Assembly (NCBI RefSeq): GCF_003611035.1
Contig: NZ_CP030033.1
Span: 2,728,001-2,792,000 of the forward strand
Direction: 5' to 3'
From: Cryobacterium soli
Lineage (GTDB): Bacteria > Actinomycetota > Actinomycetes > Actinomycetales > Microbacteriaceae
Length of the DNA: 64,000 nucleotides
Below the pieces are notes generated by a model. It had not been told where the DNA came from and did not search any database. It saw only the letters and a program-made list of their open reading frames with translations. The stretch's first letter is position 1. Each line of letters starts with the position of its first letter. The position numbers and the translations under genes were made by a program. Of this stretch, positions 26,825-34,412 are shown piece after piece.

Positions 26825-27949
26825 ATGCCCTTCGCCGACGAACTCATCGGAGTCTCCACCGCCCGCGCGCTCACCGCGGCGATCCAGGCCGCCGTCCCGC
26901 ATGCCGACCTTCCCGCCTTGCAGGCCGCGGCCACGGCGCTCGGGCCGCTCTCGCTGCGGGAGCGCAGTGACCTGCTGCGCGACGCACTGCTGGCCGATCT
27001 GCCCGGCGACTATGACACGTTCGCGGGAACCATCCGCGCCGCCGCCGCCGGCCCGCTGGCGTTCGGCGGCTGGCTGATCTGGCCGGTCACCACGGCCATC
27101 GCCCAGAAGGCCATCGACGCCGGCACGGGGGCGGCGTTCGACGACGGCATGCGGATGCTCGCCGCCCTCACTCCGCGGCTCACGGCCGAGTTCGCCATCC
27201 GGGTGCTGCTCGACCACGACCTCGCCAGGGCCCTGCCGATCGTGCTCGACTGGACCGGTTCCGCCGACCCGGCCGTGCGCCGGCTGGCGTCAGAGGGCAC
27301 CCGGCCGTTCCTGCCCTGGGCCATCCGGGTGCCGGCCCTGCTGAACGACCCCACCGCCACCCTGCCGGTGCTGCACGCGCTCTACCGGGACGACGACGAG
27401 GTGGTGCGCCGGTCGGTGGCCAACCATGTCAACGACCTCAGCCGGCAGCAGCCCGACCTGGTCACCGCCACCACGGCCGCCTGGTTGGCCGCACCGGATG
27501 AGAACACCGCCCAGCTCGTGCGGCACGCGCTCCGCACCTTGGTCAGGAAGGGCAACCCGCAGGCGTTGGCCCAGCTCGGCTTCCACCCCGCCGAGGTGGA
27601 GGTGCACGGGCCGGAGCTGGACGCCACGACCGTGGACTTCGGTGGCACGATCGGCTTCACCGTGAGCATCCGCAATGCCGGCGACGCGTCGGCCCGGCTC
27701 GCGGTGGACTACGTCATGCACCACCAGAAGGCCAATGGCAGCCTGGCCGGCAAGACGTTCAAGTTGACCACGGTGACCCTGGCGCCGGGCGAGCGGGTGG
27801 AGCTGCGGCGCACTCATTCGTTCCGGGCCATCACCACCCGGCGCTACTACCCGGGTGCGCATGCGCTCGAGGTGCAGGTGAACGGGGTGGCCTCTGGCCG
27901 CGCGGAGTTCCAGCTACTGGCGGGGGCCGGCGCCCCGACGCTCGACTGA
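26825..27949 (+). CDS. AlkC-like DNA alkylation-repair glycosylase with Ig-like C-terminal domain
   Basis: A 374-residue protein built from HEAT-like helical repeats (about residues 1-255; for example HALYRDDDEVVRRSVANHVNDL) and a C-terminal immunoglobulin-like domain (about 260-370; TVDFGGTIGFTVSIRNAGDA and NGSLAGKTFKLTTVTLAPGE). This is the architecture of AlkC, a non-base-flipping glycosylase that removes bulky 3-methylated purines. ATG 26825 follows TGGAG. An AAG-type glycosylase gene lies about 5 kb downstream. No Ada-type regulator is close. Confidence 0.8.
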   Translation: MPFADELIGVSTARALTAAIQAAVPHADLPALQAAATALGPLSLRERSDLLRDALLADLPGDYDTFAGTIRAAAAGPLAFGGWLIWPVTTAIAQKAIDAGTGAAFDDGMRMLAALTPRLTAEFAIRVLLDHDLARALPIVLDWTGSADPAVRRLASEGTRPFLPWAIRVPALLNDPTATLPVLHALYRDDDEVVRRSVANHVNDLSRQQPDLVTATTAAWLAAPDENTAQLVRHALRTLVRKGNPQALAQLGFHPAEVEVHGPELDATTVDFGGTIGFTVSIRNAGDASARLAVDYVMHHQKANGSLAGKTFKLTTVTLAPGERVELRRTHSFRAITTRRYYPGAHALEVQVNGVASGRAEFQLLAGAGAPTLD

Positions 27950-27969
27950 ACCGGCCACTTCCTATAGAC

Positions 27970-27987
27970 TGTAGTTAATCCACTACA
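27970..27987. promoter_or_regulatory. Operator before the TetR-like gene
   Basis: TGTAGT-taatcc-ACTACA: 6-bp perfect arms with 6-bp spacer, 17 bp before the TetR start and just upstream of AGGAG. Typical position for autorepression. Confidence 0.65.
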
Positions 27988-28004
27988 CCCCATAGGAGTT
28001 CGGA

Positions 28005-28595
28005 ATGCAACGACCGGGACTGACCGAGGCGCGACTCGTTGAGGCCGCCGCCGAGCTGGCCGACGCCAGCGGGCTTGCCGCCGTGACGGTGTCGGCGCTC
28101 GCCCGCCGGTTCGACGTGCGGCCGGCCAGCGTCTACTCGCACGTCGCTGGGCTCGACGCCCTGCTCGATGCGACCGCGGCCTTCGCGCTGGCGGAGCTCG
28201 CCGACCGTCTGGCCGAGACCCTGCCGGGAAAGGCCGGCCGGGATGCACTCTTCGCTTTCGCTGACGCGCATCGCGACTACGCCCGTGCCCACCCCGGTCG
28301 GTGGCAGGCCGCGCAACGCCGCGCCGCCCCCGATACCGCAGCCATCGCCGCCGGCGGCCGGATCGCCCGCGCGGCCCGCGGAATCGTGAGCGGCTACGGC
28401 CTCACGCCCGACGACGAGGTGCACGCCGTGCGCCTCATCGGCAGCGCGGTCAACGGTTTCGTCGCGCTCGAGGCCGGCGGCGGCTTCGAACACTCGACCC
28501 CGCCGGCCGCCGAGAGCTGGGCGCGAGTGCTCGACGCCGTCGACATGTCGCTCCGCAACTGGCCCGCACACCCCGTCGACCCCACCACTGATTGA
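28005..28595 (+). CDS. TetR/AcrR-family regulator (WHG-type C-terminal domain)
   Basis: A 196-residue regulator with the N-terminal HTH VTVSALARRFDVRPASVYSH (about residues 25-45) and a C-terminal domain of the TetR_C_33/WHG type, containing GRWQAAQRRAAPD and the long final helices. ATG 28005 follows AGGAG. It is followed 7 bp later by the FBP-domain gene, so they form a two-gene unit, probably autorepressed through the palindrome at 27970. The ligand is unknown. Confidence 0.83.
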   Translation: MQRPGLTEARLVEAAAELADASGLAAVTVSALARRFDVRPASVYSHVAGLDALLDATAAFALAELADRLAETLPGKAGRDALFAFADAHRDYARAHPGRWQAAQRRAAPDTAAIAAGGRIARAARGIVSGYGLTPDDEVHAVRLIGSAVNGFVALEAGGGFEHSTPPAAESWARVLDAVDMSLRNWPAHPVDPTTD

Positions 28596-28602
28596 GACCC
28601 GC

Positions 28603-29097
28603 ATGCTCCCCCTCACCCCCACCGCCATCAAGGCCTCGTTCGTGAACGCGTCTCGCAAGGTCGTCGCCGACATCACCCTGCCGACGGGTTTCGACGAGAT
28701 CGACTGGCCCGGCGTGGACTTCCTCGGCTGGACCGATCCCAAGATGAAGCGCCGCGCCTACGTGGTCGTTCCCGTCGACGACGGCGAGCCTGTCGGAATC
28801 GTGCTCCGCCAGGCGGATGCGTCGCCGGCCCGCCGCGCCCAGTGCTCCTGGTGCCGGGACGTGAAGCTGCCCAACGAGGTGGTGCTCTTCAGCGCCCAAC
28901 GCGCCGGGGCCTCCGGCCGCAACGGCAACACCATCGCCACCTGGGTCTGCGCCGAGTTCCAGTGTTCCGTCAACGTGCGGAAGCTGCCCTCCATGGCCTA
29001 CATCGGCTTCGACGTGGCCGCTGCCCGTCTGGACCGAATGGCTATGCTCCGCACCCGCTCGGCCGGGTTCGTGGCCGAGGTCCTCGCCGCCGGTTGA
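28603..29097 (+). CDS. FBP-domain zinc protein (EF-G-binding, FusB-like C-terminal fold)
   Basis: A 164-residue protein. The C-terminal half has a treble-clef zinc site, CSWC (about residues 84-87) and CAEFQCSVNVRK, as in the FBP_C domain of FusB/FusC, which bind elongation factor G and rescue ribosomes stalled by fusidic acid. The N-terminus WPGVDFLGWTDPKMKRRAYV is typical of the actinobacterial single-domain form. The direct link to a TetR regulator suggests inducible expression. A role in translation stress is an inference from the family. Confidence 0.78.
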   Translation: MLPLTPTAIKASFVNASRKVVADITLPTGFDEIDWPGVDFLGWTDPKMKRRAYVVVPVDDGEPVGIVLRQADASPARRAQCSWCRDVKLPNEVVLFSAQRAGASGRNGNTIATWVCAEFQCSVNVRKLPSMAYIGFDVAAARLDRMAMLRTRSAGFVAEVLAAG

Positions 29098-29106
29098 ACG
29101 CCCCGG

Positions 29107-30192
29107 TCAGGCGCGCGCCGGGTCGTACAGCTCGCGCAGCCCGGCGAGACCGCCGCTCTGCAGCGCACGCCGCTGCGCCTGCGCGCCCGTGCCCGACACC
29201 CAGAGGCGGTCGAGCAGGGCGGCGACCCGCAGCCGGTCCCCGGCGATGCTCAGGGCATCATCCACGTGGCGCAGCAAGCCGTCCACCACAGTGCGGGCCG
29301 GTGCCAGCTCCCGGGTCACGGGGTGGAGCAGGCGGCCGCCGACGCCGTCTCTTGAGGCGTGGAAGAGCGACGCGTCCAGCAACTCCGGCTCCAGCTCCGG
29401 CGGCGGCACGCCCCGGTGGGCGTCTGCCAGGCCGGTGACGACCAGGGCCCGGACGAGCGCCGCCAGGAGCACCGCGGAGCCGGGATCGATCTGGGCGTCG
29501 GCGACCCGCACCTCCAGGGTGGGATAGCGCTCCGACAGCCGGGCATACCAGGCCACGGTAGCTGTGTCCACGGTGCCGGCCACCCCGACCAGCCGGCGGA
29601 GGCGTCTGTCGTAGTCGGCCGCATCCGTGAACGCGGGCGGGCATCCGGTCGTGGCCCAGCGCCGCATGATCACGGCCCGCCAGGACTCGAACCCGGTGTC
29701 ACGGCCCCGCCAGAACGGCGAGTTGCCGCTGATCGACAGCAGAGTGGGCAGCCATACCCGCACGTGGTTGAGCGCCTGCACCCCGGCCTCCCGGTCGGGC
29801 ACCCCCACGTGCACGTGGGTGGCGCAGATCTGGTGGTCCCGCACGATATCGCCCAGGCCTGCCCGGATCTGCTGGTACCGGCTCGACCGCGTGACGCCCG
29901 TCACCGCCTCCGCGTCGAACGGGGTGCCCGTCGCGACGGCCAGCACGCCGTGCGACCGGGCCGCGGAGGCGAGGCGGCCCCGAAACCGGGCCAGGTCGGC
30001 TGCCGCCTCGTCGAGGTCGGTGAAGACGGGGGTGGCCCGTTCCACCTGGGACGTGAGGAACTCGTGTGTGACGAGGCCGGTCTCGGTCGTCTCCGGCCCC
30101 AGCTCGTCCAGAACCACATCCGCCGCACCCACCGGCCGGAGGGTGTGCGGGTCGATGAGGAAGTACTCCTCCTCAACACCAAAGGTCGTCAT
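29107..30192 (-). CDS. Carboxylate-amine ligase, GCS2 (YbdK-type) family
   Basis: ATP-dependent enzyme of 361 residues in the glutamate-cysteine ligase 2 family. It shows the N-terminal TFGVEEEYFLIDPHTLRP, the central CATHVHVGV and the ISGNSPFWRGRDTGFESWR signature. YbdK has weak gamma-glutamylcysteine ligase activity; actinobacterial copies may join amino acids to other carboxylates. ATG 30192 follows GGGGGAAG. It is convergent with the FBP gene (9 bp) and downstream of an alpha/beta hydrolase on the same strand after 118 bp. Confidence 0.88.
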   Translation of the reverse strand: MTTFGVEEEYFLIDPHTLRPVGAADVVLDELGPETTETGLVTHEFLTSQVERATPVFTDLDEAAADLARFRGRLASAARSHGVLAVATGTPFDAEAVTGVTRSSRYQQIRAGLGDIVRDHQICATHVHVGVPDREAGVQALNHVRVWLPTLLSISGNSPFWRGRDTGFESWRAVIMRRWATTGCPPAFTDAADYDRRLRRLVGVAGTVDTATVAWYARLSERYPTLEVRVADAQIDPGSAVLLAALVRALVVTGLADAHRGVPPPELEPELLDASLFHASRDGVGGRLLHPVTRELAPARTVVDGLLRHVDDALSIAGDRLRVAALLDRLWVSGTGAQAQRRALQSGGLAGLRELYDPARA

Positions 30193-30310
30193 GCTTCCCC
30201 CTCGAGAGATCGGCTTGCCCACCGCTCGAATCGAGGCGCACGAGACAGCCCGGGCAGCAGCATCCTGACACCGACCGGGCACGAGGGAAACGGGCTGTGC
30301 CCGGCGCCAC

Positions 30311-31162
30311 CTACACGGGATAGAAGTCATTCAGTGCGGATGCGAAGGCATCCGGCTGTTCGACCCAGGGGTAGTGGCCGGCGTCGGCGATGCTCACCGC
30401 GCGACCCTTCCCGAAGAGATCGGCCAGCGCCCGCACCGGCCCATGCCCGGTCAGGCCGTCCTCGGCGCCCGCGACCACGAGCACCGGGCAGCGCACCTCG
30501 GCCAGGCGCTCGGCGATTCCAGTGGGGTCGGCCAATCCGAAGAAGGCGTCCTGGGCCGCCGGATGCCACGCTCCGGTGCCCTCGTGGGCTCGGGCCTCCG
30601 GCGTCCAGCGGGCCCAGGCGATGGGTGCCACGAAAGGGAACTGGCGGTTGAGGGAGGCGGCGGACGTCGCAGACCACGCATCCGAGCGGTGGGCCACGTA
30701 CTCGGCGAACCAGGGCTCGTCGCGGTGCGCCGCGATGATGTGCTCGCTGTCGTCTGGGGCCGTCACGATCCATCCCACCGGGGGCGTGAGCAGGCAGAGG
30801 CTAGCGAGGTTCTGGGGGTACCGGGCCGCGTAGGACAGTGCCACGCGGGTGCCGGCAGAGTGGCCGAGCAGCTCGATCGTGTCCATGCCCAGCTCGCGTC
30901 GCAGAGCCTCGACGTCCTCGGCCAGTTCGGGCCAGGCGGCGGCGGCCGCGGTCGGAGAGCCCGCGGACTCGCCCACGCCACGCTGGTGCAGCACGAGGAG
31001 GGTGCGCCGCCGGGTGAGCCCGGCGAGGTCGCCCAGGTAGACCGGATGCCGGGCGGGTCCGCCGGCCAGCACGATCAGGGGTGGATGTCCGGACGAGCCG
31101 TCTTCCGCTGCCCGAACGTCATAGTGCAGGATCGTGCCGTCGTGGCTGGCGAAAGTGGGCAT
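30311..31162 (-). CDS. Alpha/beta-hydrolase (proline iminopeptidase-like)
   Basis: A 283-residue hydrolase. The nucleophile elbow is GHSAG (about residue 100), the oxyanion region is VLAGGPARHP (an HGGPG-like motif, typical of prolyl aminopeptidase relatives) and the catalytic histidine is in DAGHYPWVEQP. Peptidase, esterase or lactonase activity is possible. There is no signal peptide. It starts with ATG after GGTGGGAT and lies 69 bp from the stop-distal end of the PEP mutase-like gene. Confidence 0.82.
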   Translation of the reverse strand: MPTFASHDGTILHYDVRAAEDGSSGHPPLIVLAGGPARHPVYLGDLAGLTRRRTLLVLHQRGVGESAGSPTAAAAAWPELAEDVEALRRELGMDTIELLGHSAGTRVALSYAARYPQNLASLCLLTPPVGWIVTAPDDSEHIIAAHRDEPWFAEYVAHRSDAWSATSAASLNRQFPFVAPIAWARWTPEARAHEGTGAWHPAAQDAFFGLADPTGIAERLAEVRCPVLVVAGAEDGLTGHGPVRALADLFGKGRAVSIADAGHYPWVEQPDAFASALNDFYPV

Positions 31163-31190
31163 ATCCCACCCTAGCCAGCCCAGAATCCCA

Positions 31191-31215
31191 CCCGCCCCCG
31201 CCGTCGTGGGGCGGG
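31191..31215 (-). terminator. Hairpin after the PEP mutase-like gene
   Basis: CCCGCCCC-(9 nt)-GGGGCGGG, a perfect 8-bp GC stem 17 bp downstream of the gene's stop on the minus strand. It lacks a U-tract, as is common in actinobacteria. Confidence 0.5.
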
Positions 31216-31231
31216 GGAGGGAGGGAGCGGG

Positions 31232-32032
31232 TTAGATCTCGAAGGGGAAGCCGAGGTCGTCGGGGTAGTCGCCGAGGGCGGTGAGCTGGGTGGCGGCCCG
31301 CTGCAGCGAGCAGAGGGCCAGGCCCAGGGTGCCGGGGCCGAAGCTCACCCGGGAGATGCCGAGTTCGGCCAGCCGGGGGAGCGGCACGGCGCCGGGGTGG
31401 CCGATCACCGAGATGCGGCCGTTCACCTGGTCGAGGGCGCGCTTGACCTTGTCCTCGTCGCCGAGGCCGAGGAAGAAGATCACGTCGGCGCCGGCATCGA
31501 GGTAGGCGTTGGCGCGCTGCACGGCTTCGGCCCACTCGCCGCCGCCGGCCAGGGTGTCCACCCGGGCGTTGATCACCAGGGGAACACCGGCCTCTTCGGC
31601 GCCCGCGCGGGCGGCCGCCACGCGCGCTGCGGCGGTGGCGATGTCGAACTGCGGGGCCTTCGGCGCCCCCACCGAGTCCTCGATGTTGATGCCCGCGGCA
31701 CCCGCCTCCTCGATGAGGCGACGCACGTTCCGGGTCACGCCCGCGGCATCCGCTGCGTAGCCCTTCTCGAAGTCGATCGAGACCGGTAGGTCCGTGGCGC
31801 CGGTGATGATGCGGGCGGCGATGATGGCCTCGTCCACGCTCAGGCCCTCGCCGTCCTGCAGCCCGCGCACGTTGGAGACGGAGTGCGAAGCGCTGGCCAG
31901 GGCCTTCACGCCGGGGGCTTCGGAGACGATCTTCGCCGTGATGGCGTCCCACACGTTGGTGACGACGAGCGGCGTGCCGGGCACGTGCAGAGCGTTGAGG
32001 AGTTCGGCCTTCTGGATGAGTGAGTTGGTCAT
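31232..32032 (-). CDS. Isocitrate lyase/PEP mutase superfamily enzyme (second copy)
   Basis: A 266-residue TIM-barrel enzyme with Mg2+ motifs SIDFEKGYA and GINIEDS and the NARVDT segment. It is distantly related to the 257-residue protein at 11480-12253 but clearly a separate lineage, with a different N-terminus (LVVTNVWDAITAKIV). Such proteins act as phosphonomutase-like or oxaloacetate-cleaving enzymes; the sequence does not decide. It starts at ATG after GGAGCGATG spacing and is followed by a GC-rich hairpin. Confidence 0.84.
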   Translation of the reverse strand: MTNSLIQKAELLNALHVPGTPLVVTNVWDAITAKIVSEAPGVKALASASHSVSNVRGLQDGEGLSVDEAIIAARIITGATDLPVSIDFEKGYAADAAGVTRNVRRLIEEAGAAGINIEDSVGAPKAPQFDIATAAARVAAARAGAEEAGVPLVINARVDTLAGGGEWAEAVQRANAYLDAGADVIFFLGLGDEDKVKRALDQVNGRISVIGHPGAVPLPRLAELGISRVSFGPGTLGLALCSLQRAATQLTALGDYPDDLGFPFEI

Positions 32033-32116
32033 CGCTCCAGTCTGCCCCGACAGCCCGCGCCGGCGCCGGTGGATTTCGGACCGAGACGCAATGGTCAGGC
32101 TGCGTTCAGCGAACCG

Positions 32117-32770
32117 TCAGGATGCCGACGAGGGGCGGGCCTTCTTATACGTGGACACCGACGGCTCGCCGGGCAGCCAATAGCGCCACGGGAAGGCGTC
32201 ACCGTCTCCGCTCGGGCCGCTGAGGCCCACGCGCGGCCCGGTGAGGTGCGGCACGGCGGCCGGATGCTCGGGTACCCAGACGCTCCACTGCCCGCCGAAG
32301 AGATCGTCGCCGTCGTTGTCCCGGGTGGCGGCCAAGCTCTGTGCCACGCACGCCGGGCCGCGGGCCAGTTCCCAGTCGCGCAGTGGGCTGCTGCGCGGTT
32401 TGGCCAGGCGCCGGGCCCGGGCCAGGTCGGCACCCGCCACTACCTCGCCGGCGCGGATCAGGCAGCCGTACGGTTGCCCGGCCCGGCCGGTGACGAGGTT
32501 GATCGCGTGGTGCATCCCGTAGGTGAAGTAGCAGTAGAGGTGCCCGGGTTCGCCGAACATGCTCGCCGTGCGGGCCGTCCTGCCCCGGTAGGCGTGGGCG
32601 CCCGGGTCGCGCTCGCCGCCGTACGCTTCCACCTCGGTGAGGCGGATGGCCACGGTGCCGTGCGCATCCGCCCGTTGCAGAACGCAGCCCAACAGCTCGG
32701 GCCCCACCTCGAGCGAGTCGCGGGCGAAGAAGTCCCGCGTCGCCGGCCGGAAGCCCGTGAGATGGTTCAT
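32117..32770 (-). CDS. AAG/MPG-type 3-methyladenine DNA glycosylase
   Basis: Base-excision glycosylase of 217 residues that removes alkylated purines and hypoxanthine. The family signature is complete: TEVEAYGGERDPGAHAYRG with the catalytic Glu, then TARTASMFGEPGHLYCYFTY and GMHHAINLVTG. ATG 32770 follows GGTGGAG. Length is typical. It is transcribed away from the small hypothetical gene across a gap that contains a palindrome. Confidence 0.92.
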   Translation of the reverse strand: MNHLTGFRPATRDFFARDSLEVGPELLGCVLQRADAHGTVAIRLTEVEAYGGERDPGAHAYRGRTARTASMFGEPGHLYCYFTYGMHHAINLVTGRAGQPYGCLIRAGEVVAGADLARARRLAKPRSSPLRDWELARGPACVAQSLAATRDNDGDDLFGGQWSVWVPEHPAAVPHLTGPRVGLSGPSGDGDAFPWRYWLPGEPSVSTYKKARPSSAS

Positions 32771-32828
32771 CGCTCCACCGTACCCGTGAGCCGCCCGGTT
32801 CATCCATGTGGAGCCGGGCGCTGTCAAG

Positions 32829-32838
32829 CTGTATACAG
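32829..32838. promoter_or_regulatory. Palindrome in the divergent promoter region
   Basis: CTGTATACAG is a perfect 10-bp palindrome between the AAG gene and the small hypothetical gene. It does not match the actinobacterial LexA box (CGAACnnnnGTTCG). The binding protein is unknown. Confidence 0.4.
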
Positions 32839-32883
32839 TCACGCTCTTTAGGCCTAGCCTGAGGTGTCGATCGAGGAGGCGTG

Positions 32884-33150
32884 ATGCAGGCGTATACCCT
32901 CACGGTCGGCGATCGCCCGTTCCGGTTGCACAGCTCGTGCGATGTGGCCGAACTCACGACGGCACTGACCAGCGCGGTGCGAGCCGGCGGCGGAATGGTC
33001 TCGCTGCCTGTGGCCGGAGACGTCGCGGTGGCGGTTCTCGTGTCGCCGGGCGTGTGCGTGGTGCTGGAGATCCACGAGGTGGAACCGGCGACGGCCGTGG
33101 CCGGCGAGGTCGACTTTCCGTGGCTCGCCGCGGACGATCTCGAGTACTGA
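32884..33150 (+). CDS. Hypothetical protein, 88 residues
   Basis: I do not recognise this family. The product is small, acidic at the C-terminus (FPWLAADDLEY) and predicted to alternate strand-helix-strands: AYTLTVGDRPFRLHSS, AELTTALTSAVRAG, MVSLPVAGDVAVAVLVSPG. It has no membrane segment. GAGGAGG before ATG 32884 and codon use like the neighbours support it as real. A GTG directly before the ATG is the alternative start. The layout suggests a small cytosolic binding protein of the type common in Microbacteriaceae. Confidence 0.65.
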   Translation: MQAYTLTVGDRPFRLHSSCDVAELTTALTSAVRAGGGMVSLPVAGDVAVAVLVSPGVCVVLEIHEVEPATAVAGEVDFPWLAADDLEY

Positions 33151-33319
33151 CCCTCCGGCCTCCGCCGAAATCGTATGCAATTCGGCCGCCCACACACGGC
33201 TCGAGCGGGTCAGCAGCCGGCGGGCAGGAATGCCGAAATCCGTCGGGACCGGCCCGCAGCAACACGCCCGGGAACGATCCTGCCTGTTGCCGGGGCCTCG
33301 ACTGCGGTTGACTGAATCG

Positions 33320-33862
33320 ATGGGGAACACACGGAACACCTGTCGAACCGTCTTTGTCACTCTGGGGGGAGTGGCCCTCGTCGCCGCATTGGCGGCGTGC
33401 ACGACGGCGCAACCCGAGCCGACCGCCAGCGCTCCAGACGCATCCAGCGCCTCTCCCACCGCGACCACGACGCCTGCTCCAACGGCCTCCATCGACCCGG
33501 CTGAGACCACCGCCTGGGCCGCCGGCACCGTGCCCACCAGCGGGGCGGACGGATTCATCCTGGCCCAGAACGGACAATTCCAGGGTGATGCACCCGGGTC
33601 GTTCTCCCTCACGGCGTCGACCCTGCCGGCCGGCAGCTACTCGGTGTATCTGGCGTGCCGAGGTGACGCTGACACCACCGTGACCCTCAGCGCGAACAAC
33701 GATGCCGGCACGACGCTGACCAGCGGATGCTCCGACCTCTCCTCGGGCATCACGTTCTCCACCACCAGCGATGGTACGGAGTTCACCCTGCTCAGCGACA
33801 GCGAAGCGCCCGTGGAATGGGCACTCGCTGTCACCGAGCTCCTGCCCGGTGCGGAGGGGTGA
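33320..33862 (+). CDS. Secreted lipoprotein, tandem paralogue 1
   Basis: A 180-residue protein with a lipoprotein signal (VFVTLGGVALVAALAAC; lipid-modified Cys27), a Thr/Pro/Ala/Ser-rich spacer (about 28-60) and a C-terminal domain of about 115 residues rich in beta strands. Two cysteines (LACRGD and SGCSDL) could form a disulphide. The domain pattern PAGSYSVYLACRGDADTTVT recurs in the next gene (APGSYELRLACQGGDGNSIT), so the two are duplicates. Function unknown; it is likely anchored on the outer face of the membrane. The 169-bp gap upstream shows no clear operator. Confidence 0.78.
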   Translation: MGNTRNTCRTVFVTLGGVALVAALAACTTAQPEPTASAPDASSASPTATTTPAPTASIDPAETTAWAAGTVPTSGADGFILAQNGQFQGDAPGSFSLTASTLPAGSYSVYLACRGDADTTVTLSANNDAGTTLTSGCSDLSSGITFSTTSDGTEFTLLSDSEAPVEWALAVTELLPGAEG

Positions 33863-33866
33863 TCCC

Positions 33867-34406
33867 ATGGGCCGCACGCAGAGAAGTTCGCGCACTCTCA
33901 TCGGCGCCCTGGGGATCCTGACCGCGACCGTGGGACTGGCGGCATGCGGCAGCCCCGGCGGACCAGCCGCCGGCGGCAGCCCCGCGCCGACTCCCAGCGC
34001 CACAGCCACTGCCTCGCCCACCCCCACGCCCGCGTCGACCTGGAACTCCGAGGCGTCGGCGGACTTCGCCGGCGAGGTGTTCCCGATCACCGGAACCGAT
34101 CAGTACGTCTTCTACACGAACAGCCAGATCACGGCAGCCCAGGACAGCGGGTCCGGCGTCACAGCCGACGTCGCTCCCGGCAGCTACGAACTGCGCTTGG
34201 CCTGTCAGGGTGGCGACGGCAACTCGATCACCGTCACCGCGTCATCACCGGGTGTCGAACCCACCGAGGTCACCGCGTCCTGCGACGAGTCCATACAGTC
34301 GGTGCCCTTCACCATGGTCAACACCGGGGCCACGCTGAATTCGGTCGGCACCGGAACCGATCCGGTGCTCTGGGCCGCCGTCATCGCCACCCTGCCGGGC
34401 GGGTAG
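33867..34406 (+). CDS. Secreted lipoprotein, tandem paralogue 2
   Basis: A 179-residue lipoprotein, 4 bp after its paralogue, with GGAGGGG before ATG 33867. The signal ends GLAAC with Cys27, at the same residue as in paralogue 1; a Ser/Thr/Pro/Ala linker and the same beta-rich domain follow, with paired cysteines in LACQGG and ASCDES. Similarity between the copies is strongest around the two cysteines and the PGSY motif; linkers differ freely, showing an old duplication. The partner or ligand is unknown. Confidence 0.78.
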   Translation: MGRTQRSSRTLIGALGILTATVGLAACGSPGGPAAGGSPAPTPSATATASPTPTPASTWNSEASADFAGEVFPITGTDQYVFYTNSQITAAQDSGSGVTADVAPGSYELRLACQGGDGNSITVTASSPGVEPTEVTASCDESIQSVPFTMVNTGATLNSVGTGTDPVLWAAVIATLPGG

Positions 34407-34412
34407 GCCGGC

